Source: Acanthopleura granulata
Lineage: Eukaryota > Mollusca > Polyplacophora > Chitonida > Chitonidae
Direction: 5' to 3'
NCBI GenBank assembly: GCA_016165875.1
Contig: JABBOT010000005.1
Location: forward strand, 23,194,627-23,258,626
Length of the DNA: 64,000 nt
Of the stretch, positions 50,337 through 58,907 are shown in pieces. Within the stretch, counting starts at the first letter, position 1. Every line of letters begins with the position of its first letter. The translations under genes and the position numbers were made by a program. The notes beneath the pieces are model-generated. The model was given only the letters and a program-made list of their open reading frames with translations. It did not search any database and was not told the origin of the DNA.

Positions 50337-50457
50337 GATTTTGTGGAGAAGGCCATTACCATCAGCCAGAAGCCAAACAGTGAAAAGGGATTTGGGTTCA
50401 ACTTTTCAGGTGGCAGGGACAAGGGTCAGCCAGTTGTAGTGGAGAGAGTTTCATTAG
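50337..50457 (+). CDS. LMO7-like: Exon H: PDZ domain, first half
   Basis: A 121-nt exon, 'ttgtcacag' to 'gtacaa', residues 555-594 plus one base. Reads DFVEKAITISQKPNSEKGFG, then FNFSGGRDKGQPVVVERVSL. This is the PDZ first strand, the carboxylate-binding loop (GFGF in place of the classical GLGF) and the next two strands. The split Gly codon G|GT leads to 'GGAAD' in exon I. PDZ domains bind C-terminal peptides of partners, often junctional or membrane proteins. A PDZ here separates LMO7 from LIMCH1. The exon is asymmetric (0-1), so skipping would shift the frame. Confidence 0.95.
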
Positions 50458-50820
50458 GTACAACAAACCATTCATATGATATTTGAAGCCTGATATTTTC
50501 GGTGCAGATGATCATATTTTAGGATCTATTCACGCACCTGTCATTTGCATAATTATTTTAAATAGTAATTGTTCTCTGCTTTATTTTATGTGGTGTATGT
50601 AGACCTGAAACCGTTTTTGTTGAAACCATTTTTACAAAGAGGTTTTCAGATACCATTTAGTGACTTCTTGCCTCAAGTGAGCTATGCAGGTAGTATCAAC
50701 GTGTGTTTTAAAGGTAAATGTGTGAAAAATGTATGGTGACATGTACATGAAAGTCTGTCTGTTAGAGAGCTTGGGAACACTTCCTGTCATTCATCAATTT
50801 CATAATGGGGGTGGGGTGGG

Positions 50821-51082
50821 GGTTGCTCCGTGGCTCAGTGAGTTAGTGCGCTATCGCAGCACAATGACCCGAAACCTCCCACCAATGCAGTCGCAGTGAG
50901 TTCAAGTCCAGCTCATGCTGGCTTCCTCTCCGGCCGTACTTGGGAAGGTCTGCCAACAACCTGCGGGTGGTAGTGGGTTTCCTCTGGGCTCTGTCCAGTT
51001 TCCTCCCACTATAATGCTGGCTGCCGTTGTATAAGGGAAATATTCTTGAGTATGGCGTAAAACATCAATCAAATCAAATCAT
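50821..51082 (+). repeat. tRNA-derived SINE (family 1), full length
   Basis: Best preserved plus-strand copy. The 5' head has box A-like 'tggctcagtgagttagtgcg' (50831-50850) and box B-like 'gagttcaagtccag' (~50898-50911). The body is 'ctggcttcctctccggccgtacttgggaaggtctgccaacaacctgcgggtgg' and the tail 'atattcttgagtatggcgtaaaacatcaatcaaatcaaatc'. The internal pol III promoter boxes identify it as tRNA-derived. Not a functional tRNA gene: no cloverleaf beyond the boxes. Confidence 0.92.
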
Positions 51083-51126
51083 AATTATGAGCGGTTTCAC
51101 CTCTGTGAAGTTGTATTTTTGTATTA

Positions 51127-51263
51127 GCCAGAGTGTCCTCCAGCAACTTGCAGATGGTGAAGGCTTTGGCTTCATCAGGTTTCTCCCAAAATAATGCTGG
51201 TGGCCATCGTGTAAGCGAAATATTTTTGAGTATGGCTTAAAACTCAAATCAGATAAATAAATA
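51127..51263 (+). repeat. Partial SINE (family 1), 5'-truncated
   Basis: 'cagcaacttgcagatggtgaaggctttgg', 'tttctcccaaaataatgctggtggccatcgtgtaagcgaaatatttttgagtatggcttaaaactcaaatcagataaataaata'. More diverged than the full copy just upstream, so probably an independent older insertion. Confidence 0.85.
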
Positions 51264-51328
51264 TTTCTGTAAGTAGCCATAACTGTCATCTAGTCAATTT
51301 TTCATTGGCCTATTTTGGTGAAATCCAG

Positions 51329-51490
51329 GTGGGGCTGCAGATGTTTGTGAAGTGCGAGTGAAAGACGAAATCACTGAAATAAATCGGAGGAAAGTGGCCA
51401 CCTATTCCCACACTCAGGTACAGGACCTGATCAAGCGAGCTGTCCGAACTGGCAAACTGGAACTTAAAGTCAAACGATACATACGCAAAG
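51329..51490 (+). CDS. LMO7-like: Exon I: PDZ domain, second half
   Basis: A 162-nt exon, 'gaaatccag' to 'gtcagc', residues 595-648. Reads GGAADVCEVRVKDEITEINR, then a helix and last strand with YSHTQVQDLIKRAVRTGKLE and LKVKRYIRK. The 'GGAAD...VRVKDEITEIN' stretch corresponds to the PDZ 'GgpAdxxGxLkvGDxIlxVNG' region and 'HTQVQDLIKRA' to the peptide-contacting helix B. The His at the start of helix B is at the usual class I position (inferred from family alignment), predicting preference for S/T-x-hydrophobic C-termini. Phase 1 on both ends. Confidence 0.95.
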
Positions 51491-52372
51491 GTCAGCATCA
51501 GTCTGGGTTGTAATACCTTATTTACTGGACAGTTGTGGTCACATAAATCACTGTTTTGTAAGTCCTTTTTTTTCATATCAATCAAGCAACGTTATTGTTT
51601 TCACTTCAGTACATGGAAGACTGTAGACCCGTGTGACAACAAGCATTTGACAGCACCATATGGCCATTTAAATGCCATTACAAGACAATCATAGGAAATT
51701 TCTTACCTTCAACTGATACAGACAACAAATTGAGCTCTTTCTGAGGTGTAAATCTTTGAATCACATGTGGAAAAGTTTGTCAGTGGCTACACAAAGATCT
51801 TGGATATTTTTCTCTGGGTTTTCTGTTTTCCTCCACCCATGAAACTGACCTTTGTTGTGTCTGTGAACTCTTCCTGAAAATGGCATCATAGGCAAAACTT
51901 AACCAAATGCAACACACAGCAGTGGGGGGTTTCTTCTTTTTATTGTTTCCTTTACCTGTGAAACTGACTTCAGTCATGTGATTGTGAAGTCTTCCTGAAA
52001 ACTGCGTTGAATGTTAGTCGGTGAAATGCAAAACATAACATAGTCCAAAGGGGTACAGTGTCAACTGTTACATCAATATTGAAATATCTTGGTTGACATG
52101 GTGTCATTACAGAGCCGGGCTTGCAGCTACATGTACCATTCGAGCACCATTGTGGATTGTGGCTGTGACAAGGAAACAATACCACAAGGTTTCTCATGCA
52201 ACATTGTGTAAGTGTTCAGTCAATCAGTCCACAATCACAACCCTGACAAAGCACAAGTGGACTAGGGGCTTATGTGCTGGCTTGTTCTATATAGCTTTTA
52301 GCCATCACAGTGTATATAAATTCAGGTTTAGTAGCTTATCCCATGAACATTGTTTATTCTCTTTTCTGACAG
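51491..52372. other. Intron I (882 bp)
   Basis: Phase 1. No repeat family recognised apart from an internal imperfect echo: 'gtgaactcttcctgaaaatggcatca...ggcaaaacttaacc' near 51864 and 'gtgaagtcttcctgaaaactgcgttga...gcaaaacataac' near 51984, a ~120-bp tandem duplication. Confidence 0.75.
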
Positions 52373-52431
52373 GGGCCCAACTTTCTGATGAGTTCAGTGA
52401 AGAAGACAGTTTTGATCGTTTTGAAGAAAAG
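52373..52431 (+). CDS. LMO7-like: Exon J: short acidic linker after the PDZ
   Basis: A 59-nt exon, 'cttttctgacag' to 'gtatct', residues 649-668. Completes Gly, then AQLSDEFSEEDSFDRFEEK. Strongly acidic with CK2-like Ser sites (inference). The phase 1-0 boundaries fit both neighbours exactly. No domain. Confidence 0.9.
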
Positions 52432-52826
52432 GTATCTGTTTTTGGCCCGTCAAGTTCTTTGAAAAAGGAGTAGGTTTTTGAAAATGTTGAAAGCCTTCTT
52501 GATGAAGTATTTATGACGCTTTGTGTGGTAAAGTCATTGACAGTCAAAAGTCGATTATGCAAAAACAGTTATGTTTAAGGTGGGAATCTCTCTTTGGCAA
52601 AGTAGTTTTATACAAGCCAGAAAAGGCGAATGTAAGTTTCAGTGGCAGTGTTCATGTTACCTTAACCATTCTAATGCCAGAAAACTGGACATCAGCTATA
52701 TTCTGTTGACCTATATGTTCTCTTAACAAATTTTGGCCACATTGACATATCTGTGTTGTGTTGAGATATCCATGTTTTGTTGACATATTCATGTTTTGTT
52801 GACACATCTGTGTTCTGTTGGCATAG
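52432..52826. other. Intron J (395 bp), 3' end made of 19-bp tandem repeats
   Basis: Phase 0. The last 85 bases form the repeat described at 52742, whose final partial unit contains the splice acceptor. Confidence 0.88.
52742..52826. repeat. Minisatellite, exact 19-bp unit x4.5, containing the splice acceptor
   Basis: Units start at 52742, 52761, 52780, 52799 and 52818, each a variant of 'ttgacatatctgtgttgtg'. The last, partial unit reads 'ttggcatag', and its AG (52825-52826) is the acceptor of exon K. Polypyrimidine content is weak because the unit is TG-rich. Confidence 0.9.
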
Positions 52827-53048
52827 TTGGAAAGAGAAGAAGAAAACTTAAGGAACAAATCCTCAGCATTCACTCCAATGATAGACTCCTTGCTGAGGGA
52901 AAACCCAGAGGTGAACTCTGACAGGAGAGCATCATGGGAAGAAGGAGGGGAGGAGCATAATGACACAGAGATGGATCAGGGGGAGACAACTTACAGCCAA
53001 AGGCCAAAACAAGAAGATGAACAGATCAGACCTTCTGAGGCCCAGGGG
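52827..53048 (+). CDS. LMO7-like: Exon K: charged linker
   Basis: A 222-nt, phase 0-0 exon (74 codons, residues 669-742), 'gttggcatag' to 'gtgagc'. Reads LEREEENLRNKSSAFTPMID, then SLLRENPEVNSDRRASWEEG and an acidic Gln/Glu-rich end. In-frame TAG sits directly upstream (it is the acceptor), so the boundary cannot move left. No known domain. 'RRASW' is a good basophilic-kinase (PKA-type) consensus, by inference. The exon is symmetric and could be a cassette exon. Confidence 0.9.
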
Positions 53049-53622
53049 GTGAGCACAGTGTTTTCTCATTTCATTATGAACTTTTCAGGAGCTGTTCTTT
53101 TCTAGTTGCTTCTGGTTTAATTCATTGGGTTAGCTGACCCCTCCTTTCTTAGATGCTCATTAAGAAAAGCAGATTCTAAGCATACAAAGTGGTAACTTCA
53201 TAAGAGGCCTGAAGATGCAGGAAAAGAATAGCTCTGTTGACAAAAAACATGGGTTGTTCATCACCACTGGCAACTAGTTGTCTGACATGAGAATTTAAAT
53301 GATCATAATTTGCAATTTCTTGCAGGAGGGTAATTAACCATATCCAGTGTGGAAAAAAGATGAATGAATGCTTTTTGGAATAAAAATTGTCCATGACTTC
53401 TTTGGACAAAATTTTTACCTTTATAATGCAGTGGTGCTATTTATGTTCATCTTCAAATATTTGTTATTTACTTGATGACAAGTAATTTGTACGGATCATT
53501 GAAATTAAAATAATTGGCGCAGTATGGCTGTAATGTTCCTGAAGGAGCATTCAGCCATAATCATTCATTTAGATTGAACAAGTTGAAGGTTAAAATTCAT
53601 GTAATATCTGGTATCTTATTAG
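53049..53622. other. Intron K (574 bp)
   Basis: Phase 0. A possible short dispersed-repeat relic at 53521-53573 ('ggctgtaatgttcctgaaggagcattcagccataatcattcat'). Nothing else. Confidence 0.85.
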
Positions 53623-53860
53623 TCACAGAGGCAGAGCTATGAAGAACACGAGGATACGAGACAAGACAATTCTGAGGAGGATGAGGAGTCAGAGAGTCAC
53701 TTGACTCCAGCAGAGACTCCATACAGAGAGTCCCATCCTAATGAGCCAGCAGCACCCCAACAGGCAGAGGAGAAGGAGGTTGAGGAACCTGTCTTACGGC
53801 CACAGCTAAGAACTCAGCGCCCCACTAGTAAACCTCTGTACCCCACCCCTTACACATCAG
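53623..53860 (+). CDS. LMO7-like: Exon L: acidic to Pro-rich linker
   Basis: A 238-nt exon, 'gtatcttattag' to 'gtgagc', residues 743-821 plus one base. Reads SQRQSYEEHEDTRQDNSEED, then Pro/Glu-rich sequence ending SKPLYPTPYTS. Probably disordered. A second acceptor AG six bases further in (start 53629) would also be in frame and would drop two codons (Ser-Gln); I chose the upstream AG because it follows the pyrimidine-richer stretch. The split codon G|CT gives Ala with exon M. Confidence 0.9.
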
Positions 53861-54490
53861 GTGAGCACTCCCAGTCTTGGAAGGTGCTGTTCCAACTGTA
53901 ACAAGAAACCTTCCTGCATAACAGGATTTTTAGAACATCGTGAAAAGTCTGGCATTCACAAGTAACTTGTCCATTCCTTGAAAAACCCTGAAAAATCTTG
54001 GAATTCTGTAGTTTTGCCTGGAGAAGTCTTCAGATTGGTACTACATAATCAACCTACTGCTGTGTATAGTATGCTACCAGTCTCGGGCAACTTTTTGTAA
54101 CCTCTTCAAAATTGCTTAATTCTGTCCATGTGATGAGTGTACATGCAAATGCCCTCTGGCTCTCCATCAGCCACATCTGTCGTTTTGAAAAGGAAATCTT
54201 GAATTTGGGCATTGGCTTCACCAGTGTGTCGTTTGGAAGTGATTTTTGTCAGTCTACATGTACTTGATCTGGCCATCTTGGATTTCCTGGCTCTCAGACT
54301 TGTCCAGGTGAACATGATTTTTTAAATTGTTTTCAGCCAGTTCATGCTTACAAAATAACTTGAGAATGGCACTTTGTCTAATATTTACTGAACTGCTTAC
54401 TGCAATTCATTGTGTTAGAAATTTATGTAAGACATATATGTAGCAAATTTGACAGATTGTTAAATTTTGAGTCAAATTTTTTTTCCCCAG
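53861..54490. other. Intron L (630 bp)
   Basis: Phase 1. A Lys/Pro-coding-like 'ccttgaaaaaccctgaaaaatcttggaattctg' near 53976 looks like an old repeat fragment; no exon. Confidence 0.85.
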
Positions 54491-54879
54491 CTACCTTAGA
54501 TTTTACACCAGCCAGTGTGATCCAGGCGGAACCAGGTAAACCAATCAGCTTTGACGTCAGTGTACCATCTAGCAGTGTTGCTTCCCCATCAGACGGCAGT
54601 GGGATTGGCCCACCCAAGGCTTTACTTCGCTGGCAGAGGAGGCCACGATCACAGTACGGGGAGCAGACAGAGGAGGCCAAAGAAGAGCCGAAAACAGAAA
54701 CTCAGTTCAGTTCAGAGGTCAGCAGACCTGCGGAGAGAGAGGTCATATGCGAGTCGGCTCCACGGGAGGAAATCGAACAGGAAATACGCCCCACTGTCAC
54801 ACCTCGAACACGCTTAGATCTGAGCCGAGAAATAAAGAAGATGGAAGAATGGGAGAGGCAGCAGGAACAACGACGACAG
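54491..54879 (+). CDS. LMO7-like: Exon M: linker leading into the helical region
   Basis: A 389-nt exon, 'tttttttccccag' to 'gtactg', residues 822-951. Reads ATLDFTPASVIQAEPGKPIS, a Ser/Pro/Gly linker, then KALLRWQRRPRSQYG, an acidic segment, and finally TPRTRLDLSREIKKMEEWERQ, which starts the charged helix. The basic 'LLRWQRRPRSQ' island is compact and could be a short interaction motif (inference). The last 25 residues (EIKKMEEWERQQEQRRQ) begin the coiled-coil zone continued in exons O-S. Confidence 0.95.
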
Positions 54880-55343
54880 GTACTGAATTGTCTCCCTTGG
54901 TTACAAGTGATAATATACTGATGTGATTGCTCTGAAATTTTGTCATTAACAGGGTGTGCATGAGAAGTGCATTTATCTAAATTTTTACACAGTTCGGGGT
55001 CACATGCAGACAGTATGCTCATAAAATAAGCTACAGGCCTAAAAAAGCCTAAATTAAGTTTAGATGAAATATTTTAAAATTATATTTATTTTGATTAATT
55101 TGATTACTAGTAGTTATATTTTAATAATTTCTTGATTTCACCCCAAATTATGGTACTCAAAAGGTTGCAAATATTAAATAGCTGTATTTGCACCTGAAGG
55201 TTAGATAATTCTTTAGAGTCAGATTAAAGAAATCTTCATCATACAGGAATTGAAGGTAAACCCAAAAATTGTTTTGAACAAATGTGAGTTACATGGGTGT
55301 GGGCTACTTTCGTGATTGTTGAGAACGTTTTGTTTCTGTGCAG
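54880..55343. other. Intron M (464 bp)
   Basis: Phase 0, AT-rich, no repeats recognised. Confidence 0.85.
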
Positions 55344-55388
55344 CAAAAGCAAACATCATCTCCAGAGAGATCAGTCACCAATGGGGAG
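55344..55388 (+). CDS. LMO7-like: Exon N: 45-nt in-frame mini-exon
   Basis: Fifteen codons, QKQTSSPERSVTNGE, residues 952-966, between 'tgtttctgtgcag' and 'gtaact'. Both splice sites are good and phases are 0-0, so inclusion or skipping keeps the frame. It inserts a Ser/Thr/Pro-containing loop between two charged-helix exons (...EQRRQ and EQFEKK...), which looks like an alternatively used insert breaking the helix. Evidence is the splice sites and phase only. Confidence 0.75.
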
Positions 55389-56382
55389 GTAACTCTTGTC
55401 TCACATTTTGGTGCTGGTGCACATGTATTTGGCTTTATGTTTCTGATGTCTTCTGTTTGACCTGCAGTGCTTTTTCTGTGTTACTCGAATATGTTTGTCT
55501 TTCTATATTCCTTTTTGTGGTAGTGATAAAGGAACGATGCTGGATCACCAACCAATTGCAGGAAATGAGTAGTCAAATAACTTGCATAATTTCAGGAGTC
55601 TGAAATCACTGCAGTCACTATGAGCTTTACTTTCTTCTTTCTTTCTCTTTCTGTTTTTTAAATTGTCTTTTTAATGCTTTCATCTGTGCATATATTGCTT
55701 TTCTCTCTAGCTTTTTCCACTGGTTTCTGCAATATGTAAATATTAACTTTCATATTGTTATTAAAAAGTTATGTAGTTATTAAGTTAACTTAAAGTATTT
55801 AAAAACATTGAAAGTAAGCTACATAAAAGTAATGCAATGCTTCACAATGCTACACATAATAATTAAATAGGTGACATTTTACTAATTTAATTAAAAACAT
55901 ACTTGTAAGATTACCTGTGTAAGAAAAAATTAACTTTGAAAAATCTGCAAATTGTAATTTATTTGTCTCAAATGGTGTGTTTCCTTATAGTGCCTATACT
56001 GTATCTGACAATTGTTGTGGATTTAGTACCATAAACTGTGCCCTTCATTGTGTTTATATCTTGTCTTGCTTATTCTCTACTGCTTATTGTTTCACTCATA
56101 GAAATTTTATGTTTCTAAGAATTGTGTAGTTGTCACTGGATTGGTTTTAGTAATTTTATGTCTTCATGATTGACATGCTTGGTTATTGCTTTCTGTATTC
56201 ATGCTTCACATTCGATAATTGGTAAATTTCCATATTCATTGGAAGGTACATCTAGAGGTATATGGTATTTTTTCTCTATTTAGAAAGATTGAAATTAAAG
56301 AAATGCAATTCTATGTCAGTGGTTTAATTTGTAGTTTCTCTGAGAAGGATAGCTGTTAATTTGCATGTTTGTCCATCCTCAG
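55389..56382. other. Intron N (994 bp)
   Basis: Phase 0, very AT-rich. The 95-residue frame at 55316-55603 reads through exon N into this intron. No repeat recognised. Confidence 0.85.
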
Positions 56383-56475
56383 GAACAGTTCGAAAAGAAA
56401 GTCAAAGCAATAAATTCCCGCTGGGAAACTGACAAGCAACAAGCTGAGCGAAGGAAGCAGGAAAAATATAATAAT
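56383..56475 (+). CDS. LMO7-like: Exon O: charged helix
   Basis: A 93-nt, phase 0-0 exon, 'catcctcag' to 'gtgagt', residues 967-997. Reads EQFEKKVKAINSRWETDKQQ, then AERRKQEKYNN. Lys/Glu/Gln-rich with spaced hydrophobics, consistent with a coiled coil or single alpha helix. A 153-residue minus-strand frame over this exon and the next intron is a shadow. Confidence 0.93.
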
Positions 56476-56515
56476 GTGAGTCTGCTCTGGATGGAATATC
56501 TGAAATAATTGTATT

Positions 56516-56580
56516 GATTTGTTTGTTTGGCATCTTAATAATGTCCCTGCCAGAATATTTTTCACTTGTAAGATGGTGGT
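56516..56580 (-). repeat. Short SINE (family 1) relic
   Basis: 'gatttgtttgtttggcatcttaataatgtccctgccagaatatttttcacttgtaagatggtgg' resembles a degraded reverse complement of the SINE tail. Confidence 0.5.
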
Positions 56581-56798
56581 TAATTTCTGAAGTGCACTTA
56601 AGTAAGGGCTACTTAGCCTTAAGTGTACTTCATGAAACCAAGTAGCCAGGCAGCTGACAAGCATCATGATGAAAAGCCACCGCAGAACCAGACTGGCAAT
56701 CTCATTGACCAAGACCTGGAGGAACTGGCAGAAGTAGTCCATAGCTATAATTGACAAAGGACTTAAAACATTAAATAAGTTTATAAAATACTCTAAGT

Positions 56799-56987
56799 GA
56801 CCTAAAATTTTGCCCACAAATGCACATTTTCAGAGGCCAGTAAATGCCAAGAAATAACATTTTTTTTATTTTCCCACTAGGATATCATCCTACCATCCAA
56901 ACAAACCTGAAAACACCTTTCTACAGTATAAAGAACTCACAGAATGAAGAAATATAAACACTTTTGTCTTGAATGAAATTTTGGGTC
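56799..56987. mobile_element. Small inverted-repeat element, family C, copy 3
   Basis: The left end GACCTAAAATTTTG pairs with the reverse complement of the right end CAAAATTTCATTC/TGACCCAAAATTT. The 'ttttcccactaggatatcat' block matches the 'ttttcccagtaggatatgat' of copy 2. Non-coding, 189 bp. The best preserved ends of the three copies. Confidence 0.6.
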
Positions 56988-57074
56988 ATTCACGGTAAAT
57001 CAGCCAATTCTTAGACATTGTTGAATATGTTTAAAGCTTGTAGCATTCTGAAGTTTGTGTCTACAATTTGGCAG

Positions 57075-57298
57075 GATCAAGTGCTGCTGGAACAGGAGAA
57101 GAAGAGGGTTGATGCCATGGAGGAGAGGCGCTCAGAGCGGCGGGCACAGCGACAGGCGCAGATGGCTCAACAAGCACGGCAAGCGGAGTGGCCGACCAAT
57201 CAGACATCACAGAGCACAGAAATGGTCATACAGCTGCCCGGCAACAGCAGCTTCCAGATCGACCCTCGCAACAAACCGGATCTAACACTCGACACAAG
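57075..57298 (+). CDS. LMO7-like: Exon P: coiled-coil segment and linker
   Basis: A 224-nt exon, 'caatttggcag' to 'gtaatg', residues 998-1071 plus two bases. Reads DQVLLEQEKKRVDAMEERRS, then an Arg/Gln/Ala-rich helix (RRAQRQAQMAQQARQAEWP), then a non-helical end with SSFQIDPRNKPDLTLDT. The helix breaks at Pro after Trp (EWP). The split codon AG|T gives Ser with exon Q. Confidence 0.94.
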
Positions 57299-57607
57299 GT
57301 AATGGCCTGAGTTTGGGAGAAAGTTTGACAGTAGTTATGCTTGTACATGTATATTCTTTAGGACAGTTTAAAAGATATTAAATAGGCAGGTATAGGAGTG
57401 GTTAAAATGAGTGCTTTTCATTTTCATAACCATTTCCATTATGTAGATGACATTAACCAAATGTAAACATGACTGTTAAGCTCAACTTTGAGGTCAACTA
57501 GTTTCCTGATACATGTGACTAAGTAAAGTGCAGTTTGATGTGGTGTTTCAGTGAGGCAGCACATTAACAAGGAGACAAGGAGATTTATTTATTTATTTAT
57601 TGTTTTA

Positions 57608-57953
57608 TTTATTTATTTATTTATTTGATTGGTGTTTTATGTCGTACTCAAGAATATTTCATTGATAAGAGATGTCATTGGCCAGGGGTTTATGGGCTTG
57701 TAATTGCATGGCCAACAGTAGGAACTAGATGAGGTGTATGTCTAATTAAAGGATTTTTGGTTGTCAGATGGAATGGTGTATATATTTATTTATTTATTTG
57801 ATTGGTGTTGTATGCCATACTCAAGAATATTTCATTGATAAGAGATGTCATTGGCCAGGGGTTTATGGGCTTGTAATTGCATGGCCAACAGTGGGAACTA
57901 GATGAGGTGTATGTCTAATTAAAGGATTTTTGGTTGTCAGATGGAATGGTGTA
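57608..57953 (-). repeat. 173-bp tandem duplication, two near-identical units with SINE tails
   Basis: Each unit has the reverse-complement SINE tail ('tatttatttgattggtgtt...actcaagaatatttcattgataagagatg'), then 'gtcattggccaggggtttatgggcttgtaattgcatggccaaca' and 'ggatttttggttgtcagatggaatggtgta'. The word 'ttgattggtg' falls at G 57627, 57800 and 57973, exactly 173 bp apart. Units A and B differ at only a few positions; the third tail starts the full SINE that follows. Confidence 0.93.
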
Positions 57954-57954
57954 T

Positions 57955-58222
57955 TTAGTTATTTATTTATTTGATTGGTGTTTTACGCCGTACTCAAGAA
58001 TATTGCACTTATGCAACGGCGGCTAGCATTACGGTGGGAGAAAACCGGGCAGAGCCCAGGGCAAACCCATGATCATCCGCAAATTGCTGGCAGACCTTCC
58101 CACATGCGGCTGGAGAGGAAGCCAGCATGAACTGGGCTTGAACTCAAAGCGACCGCATTGATGGGAGGCTCCTGGGTCATTACATTGCGCTAGCACGCTA
58201 ACCAACTGAACCAAGGAGACAT
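57955..58222 (-). repeat. tRNA-derived SINE (family 1), full length
   Basis: On the minus strand: head 'ttggttcagttggttagcgtgctagcgcaatgtaatgacccaggagcctccc' (box A-like), 'gagttcaagcccagttcatgctggcttcctctcc' (box B-like), body 'ggaaggtctgccagcaatttgcgg', tail 'gagtacggcgtaaaacaccaatcaaataaataaa'. The 61-residue minus-strand frame at 58029-58214 is translated SINE. Confidence 0.93.
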
Positions 58223-58284
58223 GATAATATTATGACCACAATGTTGCTGAAAATAAGAAGGCATTAATAACTATAATTTAATAC

Positions 58285-58645
58285 CACCACTTCAGTGGCC
58301 TGGTTGTTAGAGTGTCTGCCTTGAGGTCGGGAAATCCGCAATCAGTTCCAGGTCGAGTCAGACTAAAGACTTTAAAATTGGTACTTGTTGCTATCTCGCT
58401 TGGTGCTCAGCACACAGAGACTTAAGCAAGGAAACAGGACTGGTCGGCCCAGTGTCCTCATAATGTGACTGGGTGGTGTGTCATGTCTGGTGTCTTTGGC
58501 ATGATGTCCCTGTGGTGGAAACATTGCGGCGACATGGACCCTGCCACAAGAAAACAATGTATATACATTCTTATTACTCCTGGTCAGCATATGACAAATA
58601 GTTAAGTACAACATAAAAAGCCCAACCATACATACATACATATAT
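58285..58645 (+). repeat. tRNA-derived SINE (family 2), near full length
   Basis: The head 'cagtggcctggttgttagagtgtctgccttgaggtcgg' is box A-like. A weaker box B region follows, then the body 'tggtgctcagcacacagagacttaagcaaggaaacaggactggtcggcccagtgtcctcataatgtg' and 'gacaccaga' motifs in reverse. The tail is 'gtacaacataaaaagcccaaccatacatacatacatat'. A body relic of the same family lies at 172-367 in the opposite orientation. Confidence 0.82.
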
Positions 58646-58824
58646 TTTTATAACTATGCTAAAAATAAAAATTTAGAACATCGTCGGCTGTAAATAGGAA
58701 GGTACACTGATGTCTACAGGCTGATACACTTTGTCGTACTGCATAGTTCAGAAAATTTTCTGTAGAATATTTCTAACACTGCTGCATATTTTTCATTATT
58801 TTATTTTGTATTTGTGTTTTGTAG

Positions 58825-58907
58825 TGATGGTTTCCAGGAAGTGAACTTCAGGGTGAATGTCAACCAGCAGTCTTCAGCACCGGCCCGTGTATCCTCATCC
58901 TCAATTG
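58825..58907 (+). CDS. LMO7-like: Exon Q: linker between coiled-coil segments
   Basis: An 83-nt exon, 'ttgtgttttgtag' to 'gtaaca', residues 1072-1099 plus one base. Completes Ser, then DGFQEVNFRVNVNQQSSAPA, then RVSSSSI. Short and Ser/Asn/Gln-rich. Phases 2-1 fit exons P and R exactly; the next codon is G|AA (Glu). Confidence 0.9.

Larger units (their letters stand above)
50458..51328. other. Intron H (871 bp), inside the PDZ
   Basis: Phase 1. Nearly half is SINE: a full-length copy (50821-51082) and an adjacent second partial copy in the same orientation (51127-51263). Confidence 0.88.
56476..57074. other. Intron O (599 bp)
   Basis: Phase 0. Contains a short SINE-like relic (56516-56580) and family C element copy 3 (56799-56987). 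Confidence 0.85.
57299..58824. other. Intron P (1.5 kb), mostly SINE-derived
   Basis: Phase 2. From about 57582 to 58645 it is almost continuous repeat: two 173-bp tandem units, a full minus-strand family 1 SINE and a plus-strand family 2 SINE. Confidence 0.88.

Noticed and set aside
50821..50920. Possible tRNA gene (box A and box B)
   Set aside because: The boxes belong to a SINE head; no complete cloverleaf or acceptor stem pairing is visible.
56356..56817. 153-residue hydrophobic minus-strand frame
   Set aside because: Antisense to the coding exon 56383-56475 and an AT-rich intron; the hydrophobicity comes from reversed Lys/Glu codons.
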